DNA of 64,000 nt. Source: DDH964 sp963763205 (lineage in GTDB: Bacteria; Desulfobacterota; Desulfuromonadia; Desulfuromonadales; DDH964). The DNA is taken from positions 1 to 64,000 of the forward strand of contig CAVXNQ010000015.1 of assembly GCA_963763205.1 (NCBI GenBank), written 5' to 3'. The notes under the pieces are model-generated. The model saw nothing but the letters and a program-made list of their open reading frames with translations, was not told the origin of the DNA and searched no databases. This document shows positions 23,001 through 31,900 of this stretch, in pieces; positions within the stretch are counted from its first letter, which is position 1, and each line of letters starts with the position of its first letter. The position numbers were made by a program, and so were the translations under genes.

Positions 23001-23027
23001 GATGGTTCGGCCGTGGCTGAAGGGTGA
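20004..23027 (+). CDS. treY: Malto-oligosyltrehalose synthase
   Basis: TreY isomerises the reducing-end alpha-1,4 bond of a maltooligosaccharide to alpha-1,1, giving maltooligosyltrehalose. It is 1007 aa and fully intact. Motifs are TYRLQFNRDFRF near the N-terminus, SPCFKARPGSLHGYD, LDVVPNHM near residue 98, GLRVDHLDGLYDP near 345 (nucleophile Asp), YVVGEKIL near 412 (Glu), and TSTHDTKRSEDVRARI near 655. This large insertion-rich barrel is typical of the family. The start ATG 20004 is preceded by GGGGGAGGCAGGA. It lies 61 nt after treZ, in the same transcript. The C-terminal PGLPDFYQGSELWD is a further family mark. Confidence 0.95.
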   Translation: MPDTLFDRPRIPVATYRLQFNRDFRFNDARDLVGYLHRLGISDLYASPCFKARPGSLHGYDILDPNHLNPELGSEAEYAALAIELRRHDLGLLLDVVPNHMCIENRENLWWMDLLENGPSARHADFFDIDWEPVKQELKDKVLYPVLGDQYGAVLENGELTLSFEEGTFYLHYYDHRLPIMPKSYDAILTHRLEELERALPADHRHFQELLSIDTELKNLPPPTEEDPERIVERYREKEIAKRRLGELYRQSPEIRAFIDRNVQLFNGERGTAASFDLLDALLRRQVYRLSHWRVATEEINYRRFFDINALAAIRMEDPQVFAETHQLIFRLIREGMVTGLRVDHLDGLYDPADYLEKLQQGCFVQRGLAASPAEPGEGANEELGRERQARLQACYAARLEQEPGFRPFYVVGEKILMKGEALQEDWPLFGTTGYEFANLVNGIFVETGNGKAFDALYARFIGARQSFPEIVYAAKKLVMQASMSGEVNALGYRLNAISEVNRHTRDFTLNSLTRALVEVIAFFPVYRTYTRGGVVAERDRRYVEFAIARAKRKNPATDPSVFDFLQQVLLLEMDERTAAAEREGWLDFVMRFQQLTGPVMAKGMEDTAFYVYNRLVSLNEVGGNPERFGTPLEAFHGQNIERSRSRCQALLATSTHDTKRSEDVRARINVLSEIPERWRAALGRWSRFNRKKKELVEGQPVPDRNEEYLLYQTLVGAWPLDPSAGAFEAFRERIGAYLQKALREAKVNSSWTRPNTAYEEALLRFIDRLLATAAPNPFLADLRQFQQLTSYCGMLNGLAQTLLKMTAPGLPDFYQGSELWDLSLVDPDNRRPVDFGLRRRLLDALRQRADADQRQLAGELAARMEDGRIKLFLIERTLRFRSRARELFAAGTYLPLAVEGARADHVCAFARCLVGREALIVAPRFFTRLIDGPGDLPLGTRVWQGTRLILPPGGEGRRYRNLFTGAVLEPPQQLAAAGLGLAEVLAEFPVALLETVDADGSAVAEG

Positions 23028-23103
23028 AGCGAAGGGCGTGCGCGTCCAGCTGCGGGCAGCCGGCCGCGGCAGGGGCGGAGGGGGGAAGTAGTGGGAGATG
23101 GAC

Positions 23104-23931
23104 TCAGTGCGCTGCCGGCACCGTGGCGGCGACCAGTTCCCGGCGGTAGTCGCGCAGCAGCGCCTTGACCCGGCCGGCGTTTTTCGGGCCGATGCGCAGC
23201 AGGATCTTCTGCCCGGCGGAGCGGGCCTCGAGCTCGACGTCGGCATAGAGGTAGACGATCTTGGGCTGCACCAGGTGCAGCGGACCGCTCGGCTCGGGGG
23301 TGTCCAGCAGGTGATCGATGACCTCGATCAGCCGGTCGTTGAAATAGCCCGTGGGATAGCCGAGATCCCGGTAGGCCTGTTGAAAGAGGGGGTAGAGATG
23401 GACGTAGACCGCCACCACCCGTTTCGGGTCGGCGGCCTCGGCGAGGCTGATCCACGGCGTGTAGCGCCGGAAGTTGGCCGGGTCGATGATCAACTGGTCG
23501 CCGGAGCCGGTGGCCAGGAATTTCCCCGCCACCGGTTTGACCGGCAGCCGGCCGACCGGCAGCTGGTTCCGCGGCAGGCTGTCGATCAGCAGGACGAGGC
23601 GGCGGATGAAGTGGTCGAGGAGGAAGAAGTGGTCTAGGGGCTGTCCCGGGAACAGGCGGCCGAGCAGCTCCTGCAGCCGTCCGTCGCTTTCGTCGAGGGG
23701 CGGCAGGGGCCGGTCGAGGCCGAGGTCGGTGGCGGCCTGTGCGGTCTGCGGCGCCGTTTCCGCCAGGGGATGGGCAATGCCGGCATTGGGGCCGGCCGGG
23801 GGCACCGGCTGGCGCTGGACCTGCGCTTTCGGTTGCGGCAGGGGCGCGGGATGCGGGGCAAGGACCTGCCAGAGGATGAAGGCGGCGGCGACCAGAACGA
23901 GACCCGATAGGATCCACAACAAAGGTTTCAT
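23104..23931 (-). CDS. DUF3014 domain protein, membrane-anchored
   Basis: The 275-aa product has one N-terminal membrane segment (residues about 4-22), a Pro/Gln-rich linker (25-55) and a globular domain that resembles DUF3014: LDHFIRRLVLLIDSLP, YTPWISLAEAADP, HLYPLFQQAYRDLGYP, and LVQPKIVYLYAD. The function of this family is not known. ATG 23931 is preferred over an upstream start because it places the hydrophobic segment at the N-terminus and has AGGGA ahead of it. It converges with treY and is otherwise isolated. Confidence 0.8.
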   Translation of the reverse strand: MKPLLWILSGLVLVAAAFILWQVLAPHPAPLPQPKAQVQRQPVPPAGPNAGIAHPLAETAPQTAQAATDLGLDRPLPPLDESDGRLQELLGRLFPGQPLDHFFLLDHFIRRLVLLIDSLPRNQLPVGRLPVKPVAGKFLATGSGDQLIIDPANFRRYTPWISLAEAADPKRVVAVYVHLYPLFQQAYRDLGYPTGYFNDRLIEVIDHLLDTPEPSGPLHLVQPKIVYLYADVELEARSAGQKILLRIGPKNAGRVKALLRDYRRELVAATVPAAH

Positions 23932-24004
23932 CGGTTTTCCCTTGCGGTTGTCTGCTTTGCGTGCTGGCGGCTGCAACGGCGCGGTTGCACCGCCATAAAC
24001 ATCT

Positions 24005-24081
24005 GGGACAGCCCCCGAAGGGCGCTAGTTTAGGGATGGATAGCAGCAAAACCGGAACTGTCCCCGAACGGGGGCTGTCCC
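24005..24081. repeat. REP/BIME-like inverted repeat
   Basis: GGGACAGCCCCCG (24005-24017) and its perfect inverse (24069-24081) flank about 50 bp that includes AACTGTCCCCG. This is the style of REP sequences tied to RAYT transposases. It lies in the 276-bp gap upstream of the DUF3014 gene, which shows no other gene. Confidence 0.7.
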
Positions 24082-24207
24082 AGGCTTTTAACGAGCGCCA
24101 TTCGGGTAGGTCAATTAATTCCAAGTCCTTTGCGACACCAGGGGGGTGAACGGCTTCACTATAGCATCGATTCCGCGGGCCGTCATGCCCTCTCGGGCTG
24201 CCTGTTT

Positions 24208-25561
24208 CTAAAGTTCCTCTCCCGGCGCCAGGACCACGACGGCGTGGATCGGCCGTTCCTTTCCGCCGCTTTTCAGCGTCGAGACCGAGAAGACCAGGGT
24301 CGACGCCTCCCGCTCGTCGCGCACCGCCGCCCGGCTGCCAACCAGCCGCACCCCGGCCAGGTCGAGGCGGCACTGGTCGGCGACCAGGGCGGTCGCCGCG
24401 GAGATCTCCACCGCCGTTGCCCGCAGGGTGGAGGCGCGGATGAAGAGCCCGGTCGCGTCGCCGGCGATCACCGTATTGGTCATGGTCACCAGCGAGCGGT
24501 CGATGACCGCTGTGCCGATGTAGGCGTCGGTGATGTTCACGTCTCGGCAATTGCTGATCTCCAGGCGCCGGTAGGGTCCGGAAAAATTGACCCCGCGCTG
24601 GCCGTTGCAGATTCCGACGCGCTCCCCGGCCGGCGGGGCCGGCCGCGAGCCGCGGCTGGGGCGGAGTGGTGAGGGCGCTGTCGAGCGCCTTGGCGAAGGC
24701 CGCCGGGTTTTCCGTCATCGGCGTATGGCCGAGCCCGGGGAGGAGGTGCAGCTCGGCCCGGGGCAGCAGCCCCTGCAGCAGCAGCGCCAGGCGCCGGGGC
24801 GCGATCGTGTCGTTCTCCCCCCAGAGGAGCCAGGTCGGGGTGCGGATCCCAGCCAGGAACGGGGTGAAGTCGGTCTGCACCAGGGCGAGGCCGGCGATCC
24901 GCTCGGGGGCGCCGTCGAGGGTCGTCGCCCGCAGCTTCTCGCTGGCCAGGACCTGGTCGAGATCGTCGCGCGGCGGCGAGAACTTTTCCACCAAGCGCCC
25001 AGCCAGGCGCTGGAAGAAGCCTTGCGCTCCCTCTGGGAAGAAGGGGCCGTCGAAGTGCAGGCGCTTCTGGACGAAATCCTTGCTGATCGTGACCCGGTGC
25101 AGCACGCCGACCGCGTCGACCAGCACCAGCCCGGCCAGATCCTGGCCGTAGCGGCCGGCGTAGGCCAGGGCCACGGCGCCGCCGAGGGAGTGGCCGACGA
25201 CGATGGTCGGCTGCTCCGGTTCGCGGCGCAGCAGCCAGTCGATGAAGGCGGCGTAGTTTTCCGGGGAATAGAGGCGATTGGCCCGGGTGGAGCGGCCGAA
25301 GCCCGGGAGATCGGGGACCAGCACGTGGTAGCGCCGGGCCAACTCGGGAAGCACGGAGTCCCAGTTGCGCCCCGCCTCGTTGCCGATGCCGTGGATCAGC
25401 AGCAGCCTTTCGGGATGCTCCCGGCCAAGTTCGACCAGGTAGCACTGGCCGCCGAAGATCGGCTCGGAAATCAGCCTGCCCGCCGGCGGATCGGCCGCCC
25501 CAGCCGGCAAAATGAGGGCCAGCCAGCAGCCGAGAGTGAGCAGCAGGTACCGGCCGTTCAC
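24208..25561 (-). CDS. Alpha/beta hydrolase with C-terminal beta-repeat domain (frameshifted)
   Basis: An exported or membrane-tethered hydrolase. The N-terminus (YLLLTLGCWLALILPAGAA) is a signal peptide. The alpha/beta fold shows LLIHGIGNEAG (oxyanion), VVGHSLGGAVA with the nucleophile Ser near residue 118, LLWGENDTIAPRR (Asp) and PGLGHTPMTENP (His). After a frameshift near 24620 the protein continues about 135 residues with repeating short beta segments (NITDAYIGTAVIDRS, VTMTNTVIAGD) that look like a right-handed beta-helix. The start is GTG 25561, overlapping the upstream stop by 4 nt. Substrate unknown. Confidence 0.78.
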
Positions 25562-26543
25562 GGGACTTCTCCCCGGGCCGGCCGCCGGAAGCGCCGTAGA
25601 AATTCCCAGCAGCGGGTGGCAGCGTCGAAGCCGTGGAGCGGTTCGTCGGCAGGGAGGAATGCGGTCGCCGCCTTCCCCGGCCAGACGTGCCCCCAGCCGG
25701 GCAGGGCGATGCGGGTCACGGCGCTGCCGGCGCGGCAGCCGTCCCACGTGATCTCCTCGATACTCTCCGGGGTGCCGCTGACCCGGCTCGGCGCTTCGGC
25801 ACAGCCGTCGGCGCGGCGCCAGAAGTCGACCGCAGCGGCCACCGAGCTGTAGCTGCGTCCGCCCCCCTGGCGCGGGCTGACCCCGCCGGCAAAGGGGATA
25901 TGCCGATCGGTACGGCCGTGGAGGATGAGAACCGGGAGCGGCCGGGCGGGGGGCGGCAGTTGGTACGGGACCGTCCCCTCTTCGCTGCTGCCGATCGCCC
26001 CGGCCATCACCGCGACGGCGGCGAAGCGCCCGGGATGTTCGGAGGCGAGACGGTAGGCGAGCATGCCGCCGTTGGACATGCCGACCAGGTAGATCCGCGC
26101 AGGGTCGATCGGCAGCCGCCCTTCGAGGCGGGCAATCAGGCGCAGGACGGTGCCGGCATCGTCCCAGTCTTCGGCTTCGGCCCGGCCACAGCAGAAGCCG
26201 GCGTTCCAGTGCTGGAGCCAGCCGAAGAGACCGATCCCCTGGGGGTAGGCGACGATGAAGCGGTCGCGGTCGGCCAACTGGCTGAAGCCGGTCTCCTTCT
26301 CCATCGCCGCGGCGGTGCTGAAGGCGCCGTGCAGGACCACCAGCAACGGTCGCGGGAATAGTCGCCATCCCCGGCGGGACGTGGACCAGCGCCGAGCGCG
26401 ACCAGCCGCGGGCGTCCCTGCCGAGCGTAGAGGTCGTAGGTGCGCGAGGGGATGGGGCCGGTAGCCGGCAGGCTGGCGCTGCAGGCGGCCAGGAGCAGGG
26501 AGAGGGCCGCCAACGGCAGGTGTTTACGGGATGTTGGCATCAT
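25558..26543 (-). CDS. PHB depolymerase/feruloyl-esterase-like lipoprotein (frameshifted)
   Basis: A secreted esterase of the LpqC/PHB-depolymerase type. Residues 1-20 form a lipoprotein signal ending LLLAACS, so the protein is probably lipid-anchored. The catalytic domain has VVLHGAFSTAAAME, FIVAYPQG, LVGMSNGGMLAYRLA with the nucleophile Ser, ILHGRTDRHIPFAGG (Asp) and GWGHVWPG (His). One indel near 26352 separates the signal peptide from the domain. It is translationally coupled to the following hydrolase gene. The natural substrate (polyester or carbohydrate ester) cannot be told. Confidence 0.8.
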
Positions 26544-26985
26544 CGGCAGGAGGCCTTTGGGAGCGCTGGAGTGGCGCGTCTGCGCTTACCAGTATAGCGA
26601 GAATTTTCCCGCCGGCAGGCCCCCTCCCCGGGGAGGGGGGGCGTTGCGATGACCGGACTGTTTTGTCTGCAGGATCTTTTCAGGCCGGGACCTGTTGATG
26701 GGGCAGGGGGGACTCAAGGTCAGGTTCGCCAGGGCCATCGCGGTGGCCTATCTGCTGCTCCGCGTCCTGACCTGTTTCGCAATCCGCTTCGTCGCCGGCC
26801 GGGGGGGGGGCGTCCTCCTCGATGCCTTCTGCGGCCTCGGCCGCGGGGAAATCGTGGCCGGGCTGCGCGTCACCGTGGATTAGCACAGACCGGTACCGTT
26901 CAACACCCCCTGGCGCCTTCCGGCCGGCGGTGACAGGATACGCATCTTGCCTCCTCCTGCTTTTCCCGGTTTCGGATTGCGCCCG
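26544..26985. other. Intergenic stretch with 20-bp GC palindrome
   Basis: About 440 bases without a gene I can support. CCCCCTCCCCGGGGAGGGGG at 26620-26639 is a perfect 20-bp palindrome. A possible -10 (TATACT on the minus strand, near 26592) could serve the esterase operon. A 62-aa open frame at 26695-26883 lacks a ribosome-binding site or recognisable features. Confidence 0.4.
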
Positions 26986-27912
26986 ATGTTATCCCGTTTT
27001 GTCCCCTACCTGTCGCATTGGGTCCTGGTGTTCGCGGCCGGCCTGCTGGCCCTTGCCGGCTGGTCGGCCTGGTGCTACCTCACCCTCCCCGACGTCTCCG
27101 TTCTCAAGGACCGCAGAATGACGCTGACCATCCCGGTGCGCGACTGGCACGGGCGGGAACATCCCTTCCTGCTCGGTCCGCGCAACCCGGCCTGGACGCC
27201 CCTGGCGGAGATTCCCGAGGCGCTGCAGTGGTCGGTGATCGTCGCCGAGGACGCCAACTTCTACAGCCACGATGGCATCGACGTGCCGGCCATCGAGGAG
27301 GCGCTCAAGTACGACCTGGAAAAGAAGCGACTGGCCCACGGCGCCTCGACCATTACTCAGCAGCTGGCCAAGAACCTCTTCCTCTCCCGGCGCAAGAGCC
27401 TGCTGCGCAAGGTCGAGGAGATGGTCCTGGCGCGACGCCTGGAAAAGGAGCTGAGCAAGGGAAGGATTCTGGAGCTTTATCTCAACGTCGTCGAACTCGG
27501 GCCGCTGGTCTACGGCGTCGGGGAAGGGGCCCGCTACCATTTCCACCAGCCGGTTGCGGAGCTGAATCCGGCGCAGTGTGCTTTTCTCGCCGCCATCCTC
27601 CCCGGACCGCGGGTGGCCTACAACCCGGCGCTGAGGCCGCGAAAAGTCCGCCGACGGGCCGCGCACATCCTGCGCCTGCTGGACGGGCGCGGTGTCCTCG
27701 ATGCGGAGGGCTACACGGCGGCACGCGCCGATCTCGAAGGCATGGAGGGGGTGCCGGCAGTCTTGCCGGAGAAGGACCAAGGGGATGGGGCGGAAGGCGC
27801 CGGCAGGTCGAAACAGCCGGAGCCGGATGAAACGGTGGCCGTCGGCGGGGGCAGCGTCTCCGGCCTTGGGGCGCCCGGCGGAGAGAACCCGCCGCCCCGG
27901 CCGGAAGGATAG
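26986..27912 (+). CDS. mtgA: Monofunctional peptidoglycan transglycosylase-like protein
   Basis: This enzyme polymerises lipid II into glycan strands at the inner membrane. One membrane segment (residues about 10-30) is followed by the GT51 domain: SVIVAEDANFYSHDGID with the catalytic Glu near residue 90, GASTITQQLAKNLFLS near 122, RILELYLNVVELG near 163, and NPAQCAFLAAILPGP near 200. There is no transpeptidase domain, as in MtgA. A poorly conserved, Gly/Pro/Glu-rich tail of about 65 residues follows. ATG 26986 places the membrane segment correctly; a TTG at 26947 is an alternative. Confidence 0.88.
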   Translation: MLSRFVPYLSHWVLVFAAGLLALAGWSAWCYLTLPDVSVLKDRRMTLTIPVRDWHGREHPFLLGPRNPAWTPLAEIPEALQWSVIVAEDANFYSHDGIDVPAIEEALKYDLEKKRLAHGASTITQQLAKNLFLSRRKSLLRKVEEMVLARRLEKELSKGRILELYLNVVELGPLVYGVGEGARYHFHQPVAELNPAQCAFLAAILPGPRVAYNPALRPRKVRRRAAHILRLLDGRGVLDAEGYTAARADLEGMEGVPAVLPEKDQGDGAEGAGRSKQPEPDETVAVGGGSVSGLGAPGGENPPPRPEG

Positions 27913-27991
27913 TCGTCCGCGAACACCAGGCCAGATCCGGCCTGCTGTTCGCGGACGGCCGTGCGGCGGTCGCGCCTAAGCAGCAGGAAAA

Positions 27992-28773
27992 TCAGAAGCG
28001 CACGAAGGCGCCGACGTAGGGACCGGAGAAGTGGGTGTCGACGAAGACGTCGCTCTCGTCCACGTGGACGTCGAAGTAGCGGTAGCCGCCGTAGATGCCG
28101 ACCAGCGGCACCGGCGAGAACTCGATCTGGCCGTCGGCGTCGAGGAACGAGTCGCCCTGGTATTTCATGTAGCCGACGCGGCCGATGACGCTGAAGAAAT
28201 CGGCGAAGCCGACCCGCACCCGGGCGCCGAGGGTCGGGATCGGCGCCGTGACCGATTCCTCCTCGTGGAGCGCGGTCGCCGGTGCCCGCTTCCACCCCGT
28301 CGAGGGTCAGCTTGGCGTCGACGATCTTGGCCGAGATCTCCGGGGTGAGCTGGAAGCGCACCGGGGTATCGTCGAAGTTGAGGACGTGGTAGCCGAGGCT
28401 GACGTCGTAGAGATTGATCTTGACGTCGCTGGCGGTCTGGGCGCTTCCCGAATAGGTCTTGCCGTTGAAGTTGACGGTGCCGTTGAGGGTCCCCTGCCCG
28501 GAGAACTTGATGGGGAGATAGCCGGCGGCGAGACGGAAGTCCCCGAGCTGCAGGGCGACCTCGGCGGTGAGGTTTTTGCTGTCGTCGAAGCCGAGATCCC
28601 GGTCGAGGTCGATGGGCGTGCCGACCAGGCTGCTGCCGTTGACCGCGAAGGTTCCCTTCGGGGCTCAGCAGTTGGTAGCCGGCTTTGACCGAGATCAACT
28701 CGTCGGCGGCGGCGGGGATGGCGGTCAGGGCAACGACCGCAAGAATGAGGAAACCACGGGTGAGGGTACGCAT
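27992..28773 (-). CDS. TIGR04219-like outer membrane protein (frameshifted)
   Basis: About 260 residues with a cleavable signal peptide (1-23, ending IPAAADE) and a beta-barrel-like run of alternating strands. The last residues, YVGAFVRF, end in Phe, the usual outer-membrane insertion signal. Stretches such as LGYHVLNFDD and FSVIGRVGYMKYQGDS resemble the TIGR04219 family, whose function is unknown. Frameshifts lie near 28660 and 28280. GGAGGC precedes the start at 28773. It converges with the mtgA-like gene. Confidence 0.7.
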
Positions 28774-28891
28774 TCAAGCCTCCTTGGCGCGGGGATGGAC
28801 CTGAGTTCCCTGCAGGTTAGCGGACCAACTTTGGAAAGACCCGGGCGATGGCGGTGCGGCCGCCATCGCCGGCGCGGCAGCCGGTGAGTTG

Positions 28892-28900
28892 TGCTATAAT
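28892..28900 (+). promoter_or_regulatory. Extended -10 promoter of gltB
   Basis: TGCTATAAT is a perfect extended -10 element about 70 nt upstream of the gltB start. No good -35 is visible, as is common for extended -10 promoters. Confidence 0.6.
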
Positions 28901-28970
28901 TCCACCTCTTTTGGCATCCGGGAAGTGTCTTTTAACGGCGCTCACAGCCGCGACATCGCGAGGTTCCGCC

Positions 28971-31900
28971 ATGACCCGATCGTATCGCCCGCTTCGCCAG
29001 GGACTCTACGACCCCGCGCACGAGCATGATTCCTGCGGCGTCGGCTTCGTCGTCAACCTCAAAGGGGTGCGCAGCCACCAGCTGGTGCAGCAGGCCCTCG
29101 AGGTGCTGCGCAACCTGGAACACCGCGGCGCGGTCGGCTGCGACCCGAACAGCGGCGACGGCGCCGGCATCCTGCTGCAGATCCCCCATGACTTCTTTCG
29201 CAGCGAGTGCGGCGAGGATTTGGCCCGCCTGCCGGCGGCCGGGCAGCTACGCGGTGGCGATGCTCTACCTGCCCCGGGACGCCAACGACCGCCACCGCTG
29301 CGAGCGCCTCGCCGAACAGATCGTCGCCGAACACGGCCTGAAGTTTCTCGGCTGGCGCACGGTGCCGACCGACAACAGCCGCCTCGGCGAGGGGGCGCGC
29401 TACCTGGAGCCGGTGATCCGCCAGCTCTTCGTCGCCCGGCCGCCCGAGCTCGGCGACGAGATCGACTTCGAGCGGCGCCTCTACGTCTGCCGCCGCCACC
29501 TGACCAACACCGTGCGCGCCCTGGGGACCGCCTTCGAAGAGACCTTCTACGTCTGCAGCTTCTCGGGCCGGGTCATCGTCTACAAGGGGATGCTCACCCC
29601 GCCGCAGCTCCCCCAGTACTTTCTCGATCTGCGCAACCCGGAGATCAAGAGCGGCCTGGCGCTGGTCCACTCGCGCTTCTCCACCAACACCTTCCCCAAC
29701 TGGACCCGCGCCCATCCCTACCGCTACCTCGCCCACAACGGCGAGATCAACACCCTGCGCGGCAACGTCAACTGGATGGCGGCGCGCCAGGCGCTGCTGA
29801 TCGGCCGGCGGCTCGGCGACGACTGGGCGAAGATCCTGCCGGTCATCGACGAGGCGGGCAGCGACTCGGCGATGTTCGACAACTGCCTCGAGTTCCTGCA
29901 TCTCTCCGGCCGCAGCCTGCCCCACGCGGTGATGATGATGGTTCCCGAGCCGTGGAGCCACCATGGCCAGATGAGCCCGGAGAAGCGCGCCTTCTACGAG
30001 TACCACGCCTGCCTGATGGAGCCCTGGGACGGCCCGGCGGCGATCGCCTTCACCGACGGCGTGCAGATCGGCGCCGTCCTCGACCGCAACGGCCTGCGCC
30101 CCTCGCGCTACTGGGTGACCCGCGACGACCTGGTGGTCCTCGCCTCCGAGTCGGGGGTCCTCGACGCTGCCGGCCAACCGCATCCTGGAAAAGGGGCGGC
30201 TGCAGCCGGGCAAGATGTTCCTGGTCGACACCGCCCAGGGGCGGATCGTCCCCGACGAGGAGATCAAGGCGGGGATCGTCACCGCCAAGCCCTACCGGGA
30301 GTGGCTCGACGCCAACCTGGTGCGCCTCGCCGAGCTGCCGCCGGCGCCGCCCGCCGCCGCCGAGGCGGCCAGCCTGCTAGCAGCGCCAGCAGAGTTTCGG
30401 CTACAGCTTCGAGGATCTGCGCCAGGGACTGGCGCCGATGGCCAAAACGGCGTCGAGGCGGTCGGCTCGATGGGCGCCGACGAGCCGCTGGCGGTCCTCT
30501 CCGAGAAGCCGCAGCTGCTGCCCAGCTACTTCAAGCAGCTCTTCGCCCAGGTCACCAACCCGCCCATCGACAGCATCCGCGAGGAGCTCGTCACCGCCAC
30601 CGGCACCACCCTCGGCGCCGAGCGCAACCTGCTCAAGGCCGAGCCCGAGTCGTGCCGCCACGTCGAGCTGGAGCAGCCGCTCCTCGACGACGCCCAGCTG
30701 GCGCAGCTCAAGGCCCTCGACCGCCCGGGGCTGAAGGCGGCGACCCTGCCGATCCTCTTCGCCGCCGCAAGGCGGCAGGCCGGGCTGGCGGCGGCCCTCG
30801 ACGACCTCTTCGCCGCCGCCGACGCGGCGCATCGCCGACGGCGCCACCCTGCTGATCCTCTCCGACCGCGGCGTCGACGCGGAACGGGCGCCGATCCCGG
30901 CGCTGCTCGCCGTGGCCGGGCTGCACCACCACCTGATCCGCAAGGGGACGCGGACCCTGGCCGGGCTGGTGCTGGAGTCGGGCGAGCCCCGCGAAGTCCA
31001 CCAGTTCGCCGTGCTGATCGGCTACGGCGCCGGGGCGATCAATCCCTACCTGGCCCTCGAATCGATCGAGCAGCTGATCGCCGAGGGGCTGCTGACCGGC
31101 GTCGGGCGGGACAAGGCGGTCGCCAACTACCTCAAGGCCGCCACCAAGGGGGTGGTCAAGACCATGGCCAAGATGGGGATCTCGACCATCCAGTCCTACC
31201 GCGGCGCCCAGATCTTCGAGGCCATCGGCCTCTGCCGCGAGCTGGTGGAACGCTACTTCACCGGCACCGCCAGCCGCATCGGCGGCATCGGCCTGCGCGC
31301 GGATCGCCGCGGAAGTGCTGATCCGCCACCGCCACGCCTTCGCCCCGCGCCGCGATCCCGGCCGAGGGGCTCGCCCCCGGCGGCAAGTACCAGTGGCGGC
31401 AGTCCGGCGAACTGCACCAGCTCGGGCCGATGGCCATCCACCTGGTCCAGGAGGCGACCCGCAAGGGGGACTACAAGCTGTTCAAGGAGTTCACCGCCCG
31501 CGCCGACGACCAGGCGCGCCAGGCACGGACCCTGCGCGGCCTGCTCGACTTCCGCTTCCCGGCCCAGGGGATTCCCCTCGAGGAGGTCGAGCCGGTCGAG
31601 GCGATCATCAAGCGCTTCAAGACCGGCGCCATGTCCTACGGCTCGATCAGCCGCGAGGCCCACGAGACGCTGGCCATCGCCATGAACCGCATCGGCGGCA
31701 AGTCGAACACCGGCGAAGGCGGCGAGGATCCGGCCCGCTACCAGCCGGACGCGAACGGCGACAGCCGCAACAGCGCCATCAAGCAGGTCGCCTCCGGGCG
31801 CTTCGGCGTCACCAGCGAATACCTGGTCAACGCCAGGGAAATGCAGATCAAGATGGCCCAGGGGGCCAAGCCCGGCGAGGGGGGCCAGCTCCCCGGCCAC

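Noticed and set aside
19434..23246. 1270-aa minus-strand open frame under treZ/treY
   Set aside because: Antisense shadow. The plus strand encodes the intact TreY with all GH13 motifs.
26695..26883. 62-aa possible membrane peptide
   Set aside because: No ribosome-binding site and no known family; it overlaps several other short frames in a GC-rich gap.
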